Of a stretch of DNA of 22,775 bases, positions 5,824-13,803 are shown in pieces. Source of the stretch: a virus. Both the position numbers and the translations under genes were made by a program. The stretch covers positions 1-22,775 of the IMG/VR virus record IMGVR_UViG_3300048118_000026; one strand, given 5' to 3'. A model generated the notes under the pieces. It ran no database searches. It had not been told where the DNA came from and was given only the letters and a program-made list of their open reading frames with translations. How positions within the stretch are numbered: position 1 is the stretch's first letter; each line of letters opens with the position of its first letter.

Positions 5824-8222
5824 TGTTTCAAATAACTATACCCGGAGGATTGTTTGGTAGTGGAGGCTTTGACCCTGTTGCTCTACAAAGACAAGCAGAA
5901 GAACGAGGCAGAGCAGAGCGTGAATACCAAGCTGCTGAAGCGGCTAGACTTGCTGCACTAAAAGAAGAAGTAGCTGAACGTAATAGGCTACAAGCAGAAG
6001 CGGATGCAGCTAAAGCAGCACGATTACAGCCTGCAAACATATCCTCTTACTACGATGCTCTACGTGCTGGAGAAGATCCATCAAAGTTTGCTGACATCCT
6101 TCAAGGCTCTTTATCAGACCAAGGCTATATTACATCCGGCGCTGACATGGCTGAAGCAGGTGCTTATGCTGCTCCAGTTGACGATAGGTTTATTGTCCCC
6201 GGTGGCATAGACAAAAGTAACGTAGGTGAGTTTGCATTTGACAAGACCCTAAAAGATTTTAAGGGTTATGACTTTGACTACGGCAATATCTCTAATGAGA
6301 ACCTAAAGAAGTTCCAAGAAGAACTTATGCCTGTCATGGCTCCAGAGGTGGCACAGGCACAGCTAGAAGGTCAGAGTTATCAGAATGCACTGATACAGGC
6401 TTATGAACGCTCACCTGAAGTACAGAAGATATATGCCAAATATGACATATCTCCACAGCGCATAAGCCGTAACAACGCATCTGAGTACGTATACGATCCT
6501 TTTACTTTTGGTGAGATACAGACTGTAGATCGTAGTGCTGGTTTTGGAGATTACTTAAAAGCAGGGACTATGGCAGGTTTAGGCTTGCTTACGGGTGGGG
6601 CTATTTCTGGCTTAGGTTTAGGGGCTTTGCCTACAGCCGCTGCACAAGCAGGAATGTCAGGAGCTTTAGCATCAGGTTTTGGCGGCGACCCTGTAGACGC
6701 TGCTCTTAAAGCAGGTCTTGGTTCTTTAATTACAACTGGCATATCGCCTGCAAAAGAAGCAGTTAAAGAAACAACAACAACAATTGCTCCTACAGACGTA
6801 GCTCCTACAGAAATACCTTCTGATATGTTATCTTTTCAAGCTGACATACCAGATATTTCTACAAGTGGCTTGTTAGAAGGATATACTCCTTTTAGTGACC
6901 CTTTAGAAGCAGCTATTTTAGACCCTTCTGTTAGCACGTCTTTTGGTGATCCTTTAAGAGCAGCTATAGCAGGTAGAGGTGATTTATCACAATATGGAAG
7001 TTTAGCAGAAATAGCTACTGCTCCTTCTGCTTTTACTCCAGAACTTGATATATCTTCTCCTGCAACTTTAACACCCACTGGAGGTCTTAGAGAAAATTTA
7101 ACTAGGGAAGGTTTTTCTGTTACAGGACCAGCTACATCTCCTGATATATTTCTTGAACGAACTAGTGATGTTTCACCTTATGAGTACACTCCTAGTAGAC
7201 GAGAAGTAGTTTTAACTGAGGAGCCTATTAGACCTACAGTGCAGCCGCCACAGCCTCCGTCTCAGCTTCCCGGAGGTGGAGGTGGAGCTTCAAGTGCAGC
7301 AGCACCATCAGCACCAGCAACGACAGTCACTGCACCCGCAGCGCCTAGTGCAACTATAACTCCTGTAATACAGCCTCCAACACTAACGTCACCGGGGTCT
7401 GTTACCAGTGCTTTGTTAACTAACACATTAGCTACACTAGCGTCTACAACTGCTCCTACTACAGCACCACAGCCCACAGTAGCTCCTCCAGTTACACCTG
7501 TAGCTACTACAGCGCCTACAACTGAGCCTACGCCTGTAACAACTACAGAGCCTACAGACATCTTGGAAGACACTGTTGTTGATGACACTACTGCACAACT
7601 AGAGGCAGAAGCAGAAGCTCAAAGGCAAGCAGAAGCTCAAAGGCAAGCAGCGGAAGCACAGGCCGCTAGAGAAGCTGAAGCAGCACGTTTAGCTGAAGAA
7701 GCTAGAAAAGCAGCAGAGGCTAGAGCAGCTGCTGAAGCTAAAGCTGAAGCAGAAAAAGAAGCTATTGCACAAGCAGAGGCTAGAGCAGACGCAGCAGAAG
7801 CACGTTTAGCGGAACAACAAGCTCAAGCAGCCGCAGATGCAGCAGCCGCAGATGCATCTAGAGCAGCAGACGCACAAGCTCAAGCAGATGCTTTAGCAGA
7901 TGCTATTGCTTCTGGTGAAGCTAGATATGGAGAAGCTGTAGCAGCAGGTGAAGCTGCTGGAGAAGCCAGATACGGTGAAGGGTTAGGCACAGGCAGAGGC
8001 CAAGGTGCAGGGGCTGGCATAGGCGCAGGACTAGGACTAGGGTTATTAGCTGGTATGGGAGGAGGCACTGGTGGAGGCGTAGGGACAGGCTTTACACCTA
8101 AAGACTTTGAAGACTATAAGTTTAGAAAAACATATGAAGCACCTGAGTTACTGGAAAGAACACTTCCTTTACAAGGTTATCAAGCTCCTGTCTCCTTAAA
8201 TTTATTTAGAGGATTTGTATGA
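5823..8222 (+). CDS. Large Ala/Gly/Pro-rich low-complexity virion-type protein, 799 aa
   Basis: No known family is recognised. In order: a charged Ala/Glu coiled helix (about 20-65); a mixed, probably folded region (about 65-240); a Gly/Ala hydrophobic segment (about 245-292); Ser/Thr/Pro/Ala-rich linker (about 310-580), with a short repeated SDPLEAAI / GDPLRAAI; an extremely Ala/Glu/Arg-rich helix (about 588-695) reminiscent of TolA domain II; two GEARYGE repeats; and a Gly-zipper-like hydrophobic stretch (about 720-757). A conserved-looking end follows (FTPKDFEDYKFRKTYEAPEL). It sits between the holin-like gene and the tail adaptor, overlapping the latter by ATGA. A structural or envelope-spanning role is plausible, but function is unknown. 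Confidence 0.75.
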   Translation: MFQITIPGGLFGSGGFDPVALQRQAEERGRAEREYQAAEAARLAALKEEVAERNRLQAEADAAKAARLQPANISSYYDALRAGEDPSKFADILQGSLSDQGYITSGADMAEAGAYAAPVDDRFIVPGGIDKSNVGEFAFDKTLKDFKGYDFDYGNISNENLKKFQEELMPVMAPEVAQAQLEGQSYQNALIQAYERSPEVQKIYAKYDISPQRISRNNASEYVYDPFTFGEIQTVDRSAGFGDYLKAGTMAGLGLLTGGAISGLGLGALPTAAAQAGMSGALASGFGGDPVDAALKAGLGSLITTGISPAKEAVKETTTTIAPTDVAPTEIPSDMLSFQADIPDISTSGLLEGYTPFSDPLEAAILDPSVSTSFGDPLRAAIAGRGDLSQYGSLAEIATAPSAFTPELDISSPATLTPTGGLRENLTREGFSVTGPATSPDIFLERTSDVSPYEYTPSRREVVLTEEPIRPTVQPPQPPSQLPGGGGGASSAAAPSAPATTVTAPAAPSATITPVIQPPTLTSPGSVTSALLTNTLATLASTTAPTTAPQPTVAPPVTPVATTAPTTEPTPVTTTEPTDILEDTVVDDTTAQLEAEAEAQRQAEAQRQAAEAQAAREAEAARLAEEARKAAEARAAAEAKAEAEKEAIAQAEARADAAEARLAEQQAQAAADAAAADASRAADAQAQADALADAIASGEARYGEAVAAGEAAGEARYGEGLGTGRGQGAGAGIGAGLGLGLLAGMGGGTGGGVGTGFTPKDFEDYKFRKTYEAPELLERTLPLQGYQAPVSLNLFRGFV
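7611..7646 (+). repeat. 18-bp perfect tandem duplication inside the 799-aa gene
   Basis: GCAGAAGCTCAAAGGCAA occurs at 7611-7628 and again at 7629-7646. It is in frame and encodes AEAQRQ twice at the start of the Ala-rich helix. A unit of six codons preserves the frame, so this looks like recent slippage or unequal-exchange growth of the coding repeat. Confidence 0.9.
7827..7856 (+). repeat. 15-bp perfect tandem duplication inside the 799-aa gene
   Basis: GCAGCCGCAGATGCA occurs at 7827-7841 and 7842-7856. It is in frame and adds Ala/Asp residues to the same long helix as the 18-bp repeat. Identity at the DNA level suggests recent duplication. Confidence 0.88.
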
Positions 8223-8872
8223 GTACCACATATTTGAACATAGTCAACGAGGTACTACGTAGGCTACGAGAAGATGAAGTAGCAAGTGTAACACAAAACA
8301 CTTATAGTAAGATGGTAGGTGACTTTGTTAATGATGCAAAGCAAGTAGTAGAAGACTCACACCAATGGTCTACACTACGTACAACTATTGTAGTGCCTAC
8401 TGTTGAAAATACTACAGAATATAGCTTAACAAATGCTGGAGAACGTGTTAAAATATATAGTGTCATTAACGACACATCAAACTTCTTTATGCACTATCAA
8501 ACACCTAACTGGTTTAATAATGCTTATTACATTTCTGGTGAAGTAACTGGTAGTCCTGACTCATATACCTTTAGTGGTATTGACAGTAACGATGATACTA
8601 AAGTAAGAGTATATCCTAAACCATCAGGTGTGTTTAGTTTACGTTTTGATTTAATTGCTAGGGAGCCTGAGTTATCTGGAGATGCAGATACTACAGTCTT
8701 ACCTAAGAATGCTATTGTCCACAACGCTGTAGCTTTGTTGGCTAGAGAACGTGGTGAGACAGGTGGTACTACAGCACAGGATTACTTCTTGATTGCAGAT
8801 AAACATTTGTCTGATGCCATTGCATTGGATGCTTACAAGAACCCTGAAGAATTCATTTACACGGTTCCATAA
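8219..8872 (+). CDS. Tail adaptor protein (gp11-type tail tubular protein A), 217 aa
   Basis: The helical N-terminus (YLNIVNEVLRRLREDEVASV, then VNDAKQVVEDSHQWSTLR), the beta-rich middle and a helical bundle near the C-terminus (NAIVHNAVALLARERGE, ADKHLSDAIALDAYKNPEEF) are typical of the podovirus adaptor. This protein docks as a ring under the portal and connects it to the tail nozzle. The length is close to T7 gp11 (about 196 aa). It starts with an ATGA overlap on the preceding stop and ends as TAATG into the nozzle gene, the usual neighbour. Confidence 0.87.
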   Translation: MSTTYLNIVNEVLRRLREDEVASVTQNTYSKMVGDFVNDAKQVVEDSHQWSTLRTTIVVPTVENTTEYSLTNAGERVKIYSVINDTSNFFMHYQTPNWFNNAYYISGEVTGSPDSYTFSGIDSNDDTKVRVYPKPSGVFSLRFDLIAREPELSGDADTTVLPKNAIVHNAVALLARERGETGGTTAQDYFLIADKHLSDAIALDAYKNPEEFIYTVP

Positions 8873-10404
8873 TGGCTCAAGAAAGACAAAACATTTATAT
8901 TGCTGCTCCGGGTTTCAAGGGACTTAATACACAAGACTCCCCTGTTACTCAGGATGCGTCCTTTGCGTCTATTGCTGAGAATATGGTAGTAGACAAGTAT
9001 GGACGTATTGGAGCTAGGCAGGGCTTAGATAAGCTCACAAGCAGTGCTACGCCACTAGGGTCTAGCATTGGCATTGAGACTATCTTTGAGTTTGTAGACC
9101 AAAGTGGTGACATTGTAGTATTCTCTACTGGCAACAATAAGGTCTTTAGCGGTACTACTACACTAACTGATATTACACCCGCTGCATACACTGTTAGTGC
9201 AAACAACTGGAAGATTGTAAACTTTAACAACCATGCTTTTTTCTGGCAGCGCGGACAAGAGCCACTTATCTACACTGATGAGTCTGGCAGTGGAGTATTA
9301 GAAAAGTTTAGTGACCATGGCCATGCTACAGGCACACCACCACAAGCCAATGAAGCTCTAGCAGCTTTTGGTCGTGTGTGGGCTGCTGACGTTACTGGCA
9401 ACAAATACACCCTGTATTGGTCTGATTTATTAGCAGGCCATGCTTGGACAGGTGGTACTTCAGGCTCACTAGACTTAACTACTGTGTGGCCTACAGGTCA
9501 CGATGAGATTGTAGCCTTAGCAGAGTTTAATGACTTGTTGGTTATCTTTGGTAAGCGTAGTATTCTATTGTACTCTGGTGCAAGCTCACCGTCTACTATG
9601 GTACTGGCGGATATTATTACAAACATTGGCTGTATTGCTAGAGACAGCGTACAGTCTACAGGTACAGATTTATTCTTCCTGTCTGACACAGGTGTACGTA
9701 GCTTAGGCAGAGTTATCCAAGAGAAGTCTAACCCTATTGGTGACGTATCTAAGAATGTACGTGATGAGATGATGTTTACTGTTAACACACAGACTAACGA
9801 CATTAAGTCTGTCTACAGTCCAGAACATTCTTTCTATCTCCTGTTCTTACCTACAAGCTCTATTGTTTATTGTTTTGATACAAGAGGTAAACTAGAGGAC
9901 GGAAGTAATCGTGCCACTACTTGGCCCAGCACTAAGATCTTGTGTGGTGACAGGGCAGCAGATGGTACTTTGTACTTAGGTAGTATCAAAGGTATCAATA
10001 AGTACAACGGTTACTTAGATGACACTAGCACATACACATTACGTTACTACACTAACCCATTGTCCTTTGGTGACGCTAGTAGATTAAAGATTTTAAAAGA
10101 AATTAACTTTACAGTTATTGGTGGTCAAGGCGCACCAGTAACAGTTAACTGGGGATATGACTACACTGAAGGATACACAAAGCAAGCTGTAACTGTAGCT
10201 AACGCTAGTATCGCTGAGTACGGCATATCTGAGTACAACGTAAGCACATCAGAATACAGTGCTACAATTATTATTGACACCGCTAAAGCTAAAGCAACTG
10301 GATCTGGCAGAGTAGCCACTATTGGCTTGGACTGTACTATTGATGAAAGATCATTGTCCATCCAAGAAGTAAACATTGAAGCACTTATAGGTAGATTAAT
10401 CTAA
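8872..10404 (+). CDS. Tail nozzle / tail tubular protein B-like, 510 aa
   Basis: The protein opens with a hallmark FKGLNTQDSPVTQDAS and IAENMVVDKYGRIGARQGLD, seen in phage proteins that form the beta-propeller nozzle of the short tail. The remainder is beta-rich with repeated motifs of propeller blades (for example YTLYWSDLLAGHAWTGG, LLVIFGKRSILLYSGASSPS). It is shorter than T7 gp12 (about 790 aa) and close to the P22 gp10 class (about 470 aa). It sits between adaptor and fibre and overlaps both by TAATG. It should close and extend the tail channel. The assignment rests on motif style and position. Confidence 0.82.
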   Translation: MAQERQNIYIAAPGFKGLNTQDSPVTQDASFASIAENMVVDKYGRIGARQGLDKLTSSATPLGSSIGIETIFEFVDQSGDIVVFSTGNNKVFSGTTTLTDITPAAYTVSANNWKIVNFNNHAFFWQRGQEPLIYTDESGSGVLEKFSDHGHATGTPPQANEALAAFGRVWAADVTGNKYTLYWSDLLAGHAWTGGTSGSLDLTTVWPTGHDEIVALAEFNDLLVIFGKRSILLYSGASSPSTMVLADIITNIGCIARDSVQSTGTDLFFLSDTGVRSLGRVIQEKSNPIGDVSKNVRDEMMFTVNTQTNDIKSVYSPEHSFYLLFLPTSSIVYCFDTRGKLEDGSNRATTWPSTKILCGDRAADGTLYLGSIKGINKYNGYLDDTSTYTLRYYTNPLSFGDASRLKILKEINFTVIGGQGAPVTVNWGYDYTEGYTKQAVTVANASIAEYGISEYNVSTSEYSATIIIDTAKAKATGSGRVATIGLDCTIDERSLSIQEVNIEALIGRLI

Positions 10405-13232
10405 TGACGAACTATACAAAAACTACTGACTTTGCAGCAAAAGATGCTCTACCTTCAGGTAACTCTGCAAAGATTGTAAAAGGCTCTGAGATTGATACAG
10501 AGTTTAATAACATTGCAACTGCATCAGCAACTAAAGCAAATGCTAACAGTGCTGCACTTACTGGCACTACTACCTTTGAGACTATCTCTGATGGTACTAT
10601 TGCTATCACTGCATTTGTTGATGAAGATAACATGGCATCCGACAGTGCTACGTTGCTACCTACGCAACAGTCAGTCAAAGCCTATGTAGACTCACAGGTT
10701 ACTGCACAGGATCTTGATGTAACTGATGGCTCCACTAGTATTGACATTGACCTAGACTCTGAGTCTTTAGGTATCTTAGGTGGCACAGGTATTGACTCCA
10801 CTGCTTCAGGCACTGGTGTAACCTTAGCCATTGACTCTACTGTAGCTACGCTTACAGGCTCACAAACGCTGTCTAACAAGACTTTGTCTGCACCTGTGGT
10901 ATCAGGTAACTTGACTACTGATGGCCTCTTAGATGGCCGTGACGTAGCTGCTGATGGCACTAAACTAGATGGTATTGAAGCTAGTGCAGATGTAACTGAC
11001 ACAGCTAATGTAACTGCTGCTGGTGCCTTGATGGACAGTGAGCTTACCAGTGAAGCCTCAGTCAAAGCATTGAACCAAGGTGTAGCTACTACTGATAGCC
11101 CTACGTTTGCTGGGTTAACTACAACCGCTGATGTATCCTTTGGCGACAATGACAAGGCCATCTTTGGTGCTGGCTCTGACCTACAGATTTACCATGATGG
11201 GTCTAATAGCCATATTACTGAAGGAGGCACTGGTGACTTAATTATCAGAGGCGCTAACATAGAAATTCAAACAGGCGGTGGAAATAAGTATTTTCAAGGC
11301 GCATCTAACGCCGCTAGGTTGTATCACACAAACAATGAAAAACTAACCACAACCGCCGCAGGCATCAGCGTTACTGGCACAGCCACGATGGACGGGCTTA
11401 CTGTTGATGGTATTGCTTCTGTGTCTGCTACAAATCCAAAGATTCAATTATTTGAAACAGACACAACAGATTTAAACACTCAGATTCAAAACCAAGCGGG
11501 TGACTTTATAGTTTCTCGATTAGATGACGATGCTGGCTCATTAACAGTTCACTTTAGCATTGACCATTCAACAGGCAACGTCAGCATTCCTAGTGGCGAT
11601 TTAGACGTAACTGGCACAGTGACTGCTGATGGTGGAACCATTGTTTCTACAGGTTCAGATGCTTTCTCTTCTAAAGCTGTAGGCGGCTATGCAATTCAAG
11701 CGTATCAAGACGCTACTTCTTCTGGACACACGGCACTTGACTTACGTTCTGACGCAACTACTGACACTCGTTATTTGATTCGTGGCTACAACGACGCCGC
11801 AGGAACACCAACAGAAGTTTTTTCAGTAGGTGCTGATGGTAGTGCGTTTCTAAACGGCAATGTGGGTATTGGTACTAGCTCGCCAAGCACTGCGTTACAC
11901 GTTGTTGATACAACAGGAGACATGTTAACCCTAGAGGCAAATAGTGCCGCTTCAAGTCCCAACATTGTTTTCAAAAATAATGATGGCGAGAAGGCCCGAA
12001 TAAACTCTGTAGATGCTGGTGAACTGTACTTTGGAACTGGCGCTTCTGGTACAGAACGTATGCGCATAGATGCCAGCGGCAACTTGCTTGTGGGTAAGAC
12101 TGCTGCAGCAGTTTCTAGTGAAGGAATAGAAGCAAGAAATAATGGTTTACTTGTAGCTACTAGAGACTCTAATAAAGCGGCAATTCTTAATAGAAAAAGC
12201 TCAGACGGTGCTATTCTAGAATTTAACAAAGACAGTGCCGCAGTCGGTAGTATTGCATCTGAAGGCGGCAACTCTTTAATAATACAAGGGGGCACTACAA
12301 GCGGCTCCGGTTTTCATTTTCACCACAGCTCAGGTGCTATTACACCAGCAAGAAATGATGCAAGAATCGACAATGCAATTGGTTTAGGAAGCAGTAGTAA
12401 CCGCTTCAAAGACCTCTACCTGTCAGCTAACTGTCGATCAACTTCATTTGTTGGAATAGGTGATAACGACACATTAATTCGTATGGGCGGCTCTGATGTT
12501 ATGCAGTTTTTTACTGCTAACTCAGAAAGGGCTAGGCTTGATGCCAGCGGTAATCTCTTAGTGGGGACTACTTCTACCGCTGTGTCGAGTTCAACAGGCT
12601 CTGTGACGGGTACTGTTGTTAATAACTCAGGTTTGTTTGAAGCGGCTAAAACTGGCACAGTGATGGAACTAAACCGTCTTACCGCAGACGGGACAATACT
12701 TAACCTCCGCAAAGACGGCACAACCGTAGGTAGTATTGGTAGTAGGAGTGGTAACTTATTTACAACATACACATCAAATGGTTACGGATTAAGCGGGACG
12801 CATGTTAACAACGGTATAATACCTGTTTTAAATGGTTTATCTGCTGACAATGTAGTTGATTTAGGTAATGGGGGTGTGCGCTACGATGATATCTACGCCA
12901 CCAACGGCACTATCAACACCTCTGACCGTCACCAGAAGCAAGACATTGAAGCATTATCAGATGCAGAACAAAGGGTAGCAGTAGCGGCTAAAGGATTGCT
13001 GCGTAAGTTCCGTTGGATTAACAGCGTAGAAACTAAAGGCGACGATGCTCGTATCCACTTTGGAATCATCGCACAAGACCTACAAGCAGCATTTGAGGCA
13101 GAAGGCTTAGACGCTGGACGCTACGCAATGTTTATATCAAGCACATGGACTGATGAAGAAACTGGGGAAGAACGTACACGTTTAGGTGTGCGCTACTCTG
13201 AACTACTCGCCTTCATCATCTCAGCAATTTAA
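10404..13232 (+). CDS. Tail fibre with C-terminal S74 self-cleaving chaperone, 942 aa
   Basis: The N-terminus (about 1-60) is a tail-attachment region with EIDTEFNNIATA. Trimeric-fibre repeats follow, including QTLSNKTL, DGRDVAADGTKLDGIEASA, GNVGIGTSSPSTALHV and two copies of DASGNLLVG. The C-terminus is an intramolecular chaperone of peptidase family S74. TSDRHQKQDI provides Ser840 and Lys845, the spacing of the catalytic dyad in known members. It is followed by FRWINS, HFGIIAQDLQAAFEAEGLD and VRYSELLAFIISAI. The chaperone helps the fibre trimerise, then cuts itself off before Ser840. The frame stops right after the S74 core, lacking the coiled tail many homologues have. The fibre probably determines host range. 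Confidence 0.9.
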   Translation: MTNYTKTTDFAAKDALPSGNSAKIVKGSEIDTEFNNIATASATKANANSAALTGTTTFETISDGTIAITAFVDEDNMASDSATLLPTQQSVKAYVDSQVTAQDLDVTDGSTSIDIDLDSESLGILGGTGIDSTASGTGVTLAIDSTVATLTGSQTLSNKTLSAPVVSGNLTTDGLLDGRDVAADGTKLDGIEASADVTDTANVTAAGALMDSELTSEASVKALNQGVATTDSPTFAGLTTTADVSFGDNDKAIFGAGSDLQIYHDGSNSHITEGGTGDLIIRGANIEIQTGGGNKYFQGASNAARLYHTNNEKLTTTAAGISVTGTATMDGLTVDGIASVSATNPKIQLFETDTTDLNTQIQNQAGDFIVSRLDDDAGSLTVHFSIDHSTGNVSIPSGDLDVTGTVTADGGTIVSTGSDAFSSKAVGGYAIQAYQDATSSGHTALDLRSDATTDTRYLIRGYNDAAGTPTEVFSVGADGSAFLNGNVGIGTSSPSTALHVVDTTGDMLTLEANSAASSPNIVFKNNDGEKARINSVDAGELYFGTGASGTERMRIDASGNLLVGKTAAAVSSEGIEARNNGLLVATRDSNKAAILNRKSSDGAILEFNKDSAAVGSIASEGGNSLIIQGGTTSGSGFHFHHSSGAITPARNDARIDNAIGLGSSSNRFKDLYLSANCRSTSFVGIGDNDTLIRMGGSDVMQFFTANSERARLDASGNLLVGTTSTAVSSSTGSVTGTVVNNSGLFEAAKTGTVMELNRLTADGTILNLRKDGTTVGSIGSRSGNLFTTYTSNGYGLSGTHVNNGIIPVLNGLSADNVVDLGNGGVRYDDIYATNGTINTSDRHQKQDIEALSDAEQRVAVAAKGLLRKFRWINSVETKGDDARIHFGIIAQDLQAAFEAEGLDAGRYAMFISSTWTDEETGEERTRLGVRYSELLAFIISAI
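12054..12940 (+). repeat. Duplicated stalk module within the tail fibre
   Basis: Residues 551-707 and 708-845 of the fibre are diverged copies of one module. Both open with ER(M/A)R(I/L)DASGNLLVG. Both continue with a xLNRxxxDGxILxxxKDxxxVGSI block, then a NGL/N-A-GLG block and a KDLYLSAN / DDIYATNG block. In the second copy the last block leads straight into the S74 catalytic serine. In the first it continues as ordinary stalk. The match was made by eye. Confidence 0.7.
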
Positions 13233-13245
13233 CTGGAGAACTAAA

Positions 13246-13560
13246 ATGGCTACATGGACTATCGCAACACTTGAACGAGACTTACAGGGTGACTTGGCGG
13301 GAGGCGTTATCGTTGCCCACTGGCGGGTCACTGAAGAAGAAACTGTGGGGGAGGATACTTACAGTGCTTCATCCTACGGAACCTGTGGATTCACCCCAGA
13401 CCCTTCCTCTGAGGGATACATTGCCTACGATGACCTAACGGAAGCCGACGTGATTGGCTGGTGTCAGGGTGAGTTGGACGTTGAGGCTATTGAAGCCTCC
13501 CTGACTGCCAGTATTGAAGAGCAGAAGAACCCTACAACCGCTGATGGTGTACCTTGGTAA
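13246..13560 (+). CDS. Conserved small protein after the tail fibre, 104 aa
   Basis: The ATG at 13246 has GGAG 9 bases upstream and begins MATWTIATLERDL. The frame is open further upstream, but only as an out-of-frame overlap with the fibre. The body is beta-rich and ends DLTEADVIGWCQGELDVEAI and NPTTADGVPW. This pattern (MATWTIxxLER...DLTEAxVIGWxK...TPTxxxGxPW) recurs next to tail-fibre genes in marine phages and has been given a DUF label (DUF7936 by recollection, unchecked). The role is unknown; a fibre-associated or assembly protein is a reasonable guess. It ends with a TAATG overlap into the next gene. Confidence 0.8.
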   Translation: MATWTIATLERDLQGDLAGGVIVAHWRVTEEETVGEDTYSASSYGTCGFTPDPSSEGYIAYDDLTEADVIGWCQGELDVEAIEASLTASIEEQKNPTTADGVPW

Positions 13561-13790
13561 TGATGGAGCAAAAGCAAGTGACTCATCAAGATTTAGCTAT
13601 AGAGGCTTTAGATCGCATAGCTCAACATGAGAAAGAATGTGGTGAGCGTTGGGCAGAGGCAATAGTTGAACTTAGGGAACTAAGGAAGGCTACTGACTCA
13701 CATGCTATGCGTTGGGAGAAACTTGCTTGGCTTGTTGTTGCGTCTGCCGTGACAGCAGCGGTAACGATAGTAACAACAGTAATAGTTTAG
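13560..13790 (+). CDS. Small single-span membrane protein, 76 aa
   Basis: The start is either the ATG at 13560 (TAATG overlap with the previous stop) or the adjacent ATG at 13563. A TTG at 13554 is less likely. A charged helix (about 8-48, LAIEALDRIAQHEKECGERW to ELRELRKATDSH) leads to a single transmembrane helix at the C-terminus (WEKLAWLVVASAVTAAVTIV). The helix-plus-anchor form resembles XhlA/holin-associated small proteins of phages, so a lysis accessory role is possible. Position between tail fibre and ejection proteins allows alternatives. No family is assigned. Confidence 0.65.
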   Translation: MMEQKQVTHQDLAIEALDRIAQHEKECGERWAEAIVELRELRKATDSHAMRWEKLAWLVVASAVTAAVTIVTTVIV

Positions 13791-13803
13791 AGAGAATATA
13801 AAG

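Noticed and set aside
7600-7990. Short repeats considered as a possible CRISPR array
   Set aside because: The repeats are in-frame codon repeats of an Ala-rich helix without regular spacers of constant length.
11786-12295. 169-codon minus-strand frame inside the tail fibre (also 10682-11161, 159 codons)
   Set aside because: These lie wholly within the clearly coding fibre gene. They have Leu/Pro/Ser/Val-rich composition typical of the reverse complement of repetitive fibre sequence and no ribosome site or family resemblance.
13186-13245. N-terminal extension of the 104-aa gene overlapping the fibre end
   Set aside because: The ATG at 13246 has a good GGAG ribosome site and starts the recognisable MATWTIATLER sequence. 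The upstream part is fibre coding sequence read in another frame.
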